From assembly GCA_031549565.1 (NCBI GenBank), contig JAVBPO010000037.1, positions 1-24,512 on the forward strand: a stretch of DNA of 24,512 bases, in the 5' to 3' direction. This DNA is from JAVBSX01 sp031549565 (GTDB taxonomy: Bacteria; Planctomycetota; Planctomycetia; Pirellulales; Thermoguttaceae). Below the pieces are notes generated by a model. It saw only the letters and a program-made list of their open reading frames with translations. It made no database searches and was not told the DNA's origin. Both the position numbers and the translations under genes were made by a program. Of this stretch, positions 22,264 to 24,512 are shown piece by piece. How positions within the stretch are numbered: the stretch's first letter is position 1; each line of letters begins with the position of its first letter.

Positions 22264-23415
22264 ATGAAAAATACAAAATATTTCGTTCGATCGGGAATTG
22301 TTTTAACCGCTTGCTTTGCGATCACTCTTTTCTGTGCCGGAGCCGATTGGCCGTTTTATCGGGCCGATTCGCTCGCAACCGGAACCGTCGTCAAGGACGA
22401 ATTGCCGCATCCGCTCGAACCGCTCTGGGAATACACGCTCGAAAAAGGATGGTTCGAAGCGACGCCGATCATCGCCGACGATGTCGTCTACATCGGCTCT
22501 TCGGAAGATCGGTTCCTCGCGATTGATCTGAACACCGGGAAGGAGCGTTGGAAATACGAAAACAAAATCGGATTCATGGCGCCGGCCGTTTATGTTCCGA
22601 AAACCGCGGAGCATCCGGCGGGCGTGTGTGTCGGCGATCCGGACGGTGTACTTTACCTGTTCGACGCAGCGACGGGCGAAAAACGCTGGACGTTCGAAGC
22701 GGGAACGATTATCGACAACAGCCCGAACCTGTGGAACGGAAAACTCCTGTTCGGTTCGCAGGATGGAAATTTGTACTGCGTCGATTCCGGAACCGGGAAA
22801 CTCGTCTGGAAGTACACGACGAAAGACCAGATCCGTTGTTTTCCGACCGTCGTGGAAAATCGTGCGTTCGTCGCCGGTTGCGACGGAAATCTCCATATCG
22901 TCGACTTGGAAAAGGGGGAATGTTTAACCCAGGTACCGCTGGACGCGCCGACCGGTTCGACGCCGGCGGTGCTCGGCAACATGGTCTATTTCGGGACGGA
23001 AGGCAACGAATTTCTCGCGATCGACTGGAAGGAAGCGAAGGTCCGTTGGCGTTTTTCGCTCAAGCAGGCGGTCCGCGGTCCGGCGGCCGTTGCGGACAAA
23101 CAGGTCGTGTTCGGCGCACTGGACCGGACCGTGTACGCTTTGAATCCTGAAACCGGCGAATCGCTCTGGTCGTTCAAAGCGAAAGGCCGAATCGAAGGCG
23201 GTCCGATCCTCGTCGGTTCGAAAGTGTACGTCGGAGCGACCGACGCGAATTTGTACGTTTTCAATCTCTCCGACGGCAAGCTGCTGCAAACCGTCGAACT
23301 GTCCGACCAGGTGATCGGCTCTCCCGCCGTGGCCCGGGGCAAGCTCGTCGTCGGAACCGGCGATGGAAAACTGTCCTGCTTCGGAAGCGAAAAATCCGTG
23401 TCGAACACGAGGTAA
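22264..23415 (+). CDS. exported PQQ-like beta-propeller repeat protein
   Basis: Protein of 383 residues with a Sec signal peptide (MKNTKYFVRSGIVLTACFAI, cleavage near CAGA-DWPF). About seven to eight propeller blades are visible as repeats of strand, G-x-x-x-x-x-x-L-x-x-x-D-x-x-T-G-x-x-x-W: AIDLNTGKERWKYE, LFDAATGEKRWTFE, CVDSGTGKLVWKYT, IVDLEKGECLTQV, AIDWKEAKVRWRFS, ALNPETGESLWSFK, VFNLSDGKLLQTVE and GTGDGKLSCFG. This is the PQQ/BamB-like fold; no BamB lipobox is present, and PQQ binding or enzyme activity is not implied. It likely acts in the periplasm as a scaffold or binding protein. The ATG at 22264 follows GGGAG by 10 bp; a TTG at 22258 is a less likely start. The last codons may be affected by a frameshift (see findings), since a protein-like tail continues in the +1 frame to 23566. 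Confidence 0.88.
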   Translation: MKNTKYFVRSGIVLTACFAITLFCAGADWPFYRADSLATGTVVKDELPHPLEPLWEYTLEKGWFEATPIIADDVVYIGSSEDRFLAIDLNTGKERWKYENKIGFMAPAVYVPKTAEHPAGVCVGDPDGVLYLFDAATGEKRWTFEAGTIIDNSPNLWNGKLLFGSQDGNLYCVDSGTGKLVWKYTTKDQIRCFPTVVENRAFVAGCDGNLHIVDLEKGECLTQVPLDAPTGSTPAVLGNMVYFGTEGNEFLAIDWKEAKVRWRFSLKQAVRGPAAVADKQVVFGALDRTVYALNPETGESLWSFKAKGRIEGGPILVGSKVYVGATDANLYVFNLSDGKLLQTVELSDQVIGSPAVARGKLVVGTGDGKLSCFGSEKSVSNTR

Positions 23416-23624
23416 ACGGTTCGGCAAATTCACGTGTCCTTGTCCAACGGATGTCCCTCCAACGGGTGTCCGGACGGAGAAAAGTGACGCCACATCGACC
23501 GACGAGGCGACGAACTCTCCGGCTGTTCCGGGTGAAACCGCCACAAACCGCGAGTTCAGTGATTGAATTCGCGGCTCGCGCGCAAAGCGACCGTTCTTTG
23601 ACGGTCTTGGTGCTTGACTGGGAA
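23416..23624. other. gap between PQQ gene and transposase remnant
   Basis: No independent gene is supported. The +1 frame relative to the PQQ gene is open to a TGA at 23564-23566 and reads as a Pro/Thr/Ser-rich acidic tail (TDVPPTGVRTEKSDATSTDE and onward), which may be a frame-shifted extension of the PQQ protein. The remainder has short repeated phrases (TTTGACGGTCTTGGTGCTTGAC) of unknown role. Confidence 0.35.
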
Positions 23625-23641
23625 GCGGGAATCATTCCCGC
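23625..23641. repeat. 17-bp palindrome at the transposase stop
   Basis: GCGGGAAT (23625-23632), C, ATTCCCGC (23634-23641) are perfect 8-bp arms, overlapping the last codons and stop of the minus-strand transposase. It may be a transcript end or lie near the insertion element's edge. No matching copy was found at the other side. Confidence 0.5.
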
Positions 23642-24167
23642 AAGATGGTCACAATCGGAAGATGAGGCCGCCCTTCCAAAAACAAGAGTCGAACGTCGAC
23701 ATGACGCCCCGGCTTGCCCGCCATCATAATGCGCGGCTTGGCACAAGGCGTCGAATGACGAACCTTGGGGCGAGGTTCGATGCGCGGCAGCGTGTTGGCG
23801 GCACGAAGACTGTAATAGATTTCGTCGGGTGTTCTCTCCTTCAAAGTCATGTGCGGTCGACACGAGTTGTACCAGTGACGCCAAAGTGATAGTTCCGTTT
23901 CAAAGTCCGTTTTGCCAACGGGTACGAGGATGCGACGCGTACACTCCTCTTTCATGGAAAGATGCAATCGCTCGACGACCGCTATGGAGCGGTGTTTTCC
24001 CACGGCTCCGAATCTCGGCTTGATATTTCGATTGCGACACCACTCCAGAGTTTCATTGTAAGAGAATTGAGCGCCGTGATCAAGAACGAGATGCTTTGAC
24101 GTTACATCGTTTTCCCGCAGATTTCCTCGAAGGCGTCAACGACGTCCGGCCCTGAAGCTGAACGATA
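23632..24167 (-). pseudogene. DDE (rve-type, IS481/IS3-like) transposase, C-terminal half, frameshifted
   Basis: From 24119 downward one frame reads continuously to the stop at 23632. It has HLVLDHGAQFSYNETLEWC (second catalytic Asp region), RFGAVGKHRSIAVVERLHLS (with the Glu of the DDE triad), KEECTRRILVP, WYNSCRPHMTLKERTPDEIY, the proline-rich RIEPRPKVRHSTPCAKPR and the tail HLPIVTILRE. Upstream, SASGPDVVDAFEEICGKTM is in a different frame and ends in TAA, so at least one frameshift lies near 24110-24120. The first catalytic Asp and the domain before it are missing. The open frame alone gives a 123-residue piece starting at a GTG (24003). It is a decayed insertion-sequence transposase; the exact family is uncertain. 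Confidence 0.8.
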
Positions 24168-24169
24168 TC

Positions 24170-24284
24170 ACCACCCTCTTCGACTCCGTGAAGCCATCGG
24201 CGAATCGTTCGTTCCGCGATTTGAAAACACTTGGCGATTTGTTCGTTGCTCCACAATATCTGGTTCCGTTAGAATTTCGGACAT
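24170..24284 (-). pseudogene. helix-turn-helix fragment fused to the transposase remnant
   Basis: MSEILTEPDI (ATG at 24284) shifts frame near 24256 into LWSNEQIAKCFQIAERTIRR plus WLHGVEEGG, a clear helix-turn-helix of the transposase or excisionase kind. It then runs directly into the late part of the integrase domain, so about half of a transposase has been lost between them, or two fragments have joined. Not a working gene. Confidence 0.55.
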
Positions 24285-24381
24285 GATGGCAGGCGGCGGA
24301 AAAGGCGTTGGCGGATCCGTCCGAAAGCGAAATCCTGCTCCGATTATCACCGAAAGGCCCATGCTTTTCAAGAATCGCGTC

Positions 24382-24409
24382 TTGATTTTTCCCGCGTTTC
24401 GGGTACACT
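24382..24409 (+). promoter_or_regulatory. promoter abutting the last gene
   Basis: TTGATT (24382-24387), a 16-bp spacer and TACACT (24404-24409). The predicted start of transcription is at or next to the ATG at 24416, which suggests a leaderless mRNA. A GGGGG directly before the ATG is too close to act as a normal ribosome site. Confidence 0.45.
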
Positions 24410-24415
24410 CGGGGG

Positions 24416-24512
24416 ATGGGTAAGCAGAAGATCAATCCGCGAGCAAGCACGAAAAACGAACCGAAAACGCAAGGCAACTACATCGACACGTTCGTCAAAC
24501 GAATGTTCGGTC
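24416..24512 (+). CDS. N-terminus of a probable Rpn-type PD-(D/E)XK protein, cut by the window edge
   Basis: Thirty-two codons are visible, from ATG at 24416 to the end of the window: MGKQKINPRASTKNEPKTQ, then NYIDTFVKRMFG. The motif D-x-F-V-K-R-x-F-G resembles the start of Rpn/PD-(D/E)XK transposase-like nucleases, which commonly open with D-x-x-F-K-x-x-F-G before a helical segment. The call rests on this short motif only. Adjacent transposase debris fits a mobile-element neighbourhood. No Shine-Dalgarno at a normal distance. Confidence 0.4.
   Translation, partial: MGKQKINPRASTKNEPKTQGNYIDTFVKRMFG

Overview
The window looks like chromosomal DNA from a planctomycete (Planctomycetota, possibly Pirellulales-like). 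This is inferred from gene content and style, with no phylogenetic marker computed. Supporting signs are a TatC with a very large loop between its first two membrane segments, a CysS with extra sequence before its signature lysine motif, a Tat-exported sugar-isomerase-like protein, a PQQ-propeller exported protein, weak or absent Shine-Dalgarno sequences at many genes, and intergenic palindromes and heptanucleotide tandem repeats.

Layout. 1-630: intergenic repeat and the wreck of an IS630-type transposase. 631-5625: a cruciform-type palindrome, a good sigma70-like promoter, and a giant soluble hybrid histidine kinase with six PAS domains, four of them exact 129-residue tandem units in ABAB order, then GAF, HisKA, HATPase and two receivers. 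5626-7030: heptamer repeats and a double-GNAT protein. 7031-8608: a Tat-signal protein with an L-fucose-isomerase-like C-terminal region. 8620-19731: a long minus-strand run read in the order RND membrane-fusion protein, RND pump, TatC, CysS, F1 ATP synthase beta (alone, without other atp genes), GH10-like TIM-barrel protein. 19974-22064: a truncated, polymerase-dead PolX relative with an intact PHP phosphoesterase domain, and an unrecognised 208-residue protein. 22065-23415: composite palindromic repeats and a PQQ-like beta-propeller protein. 23416-24512: a deleted, frameshifted DDE transposase, then the first 32 codons of a probable Rpn-type PD-(D/E)XK protein with a promoter touching its start codon.

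How the genes relate. Most neighbours are housekeeping or single-gene functions with no common pathway. The clear functional pair is the RND adaptor and pump (no TolC-type outer-membrane partner in the window). TatC and the Tat-signal protein belong to one export route but are not adjacent. I see no CRISPR array, rRNA, tRNA or convincing defence island. The most unusual features are the ABAB PAS array with regularly spaced cysteines in the kinase, the PolX remnant whose catalytic carboxylates are all replaced while the PHP metal ligands are kept, and several distinct families of 7-bp tandem repeats in the gaps.
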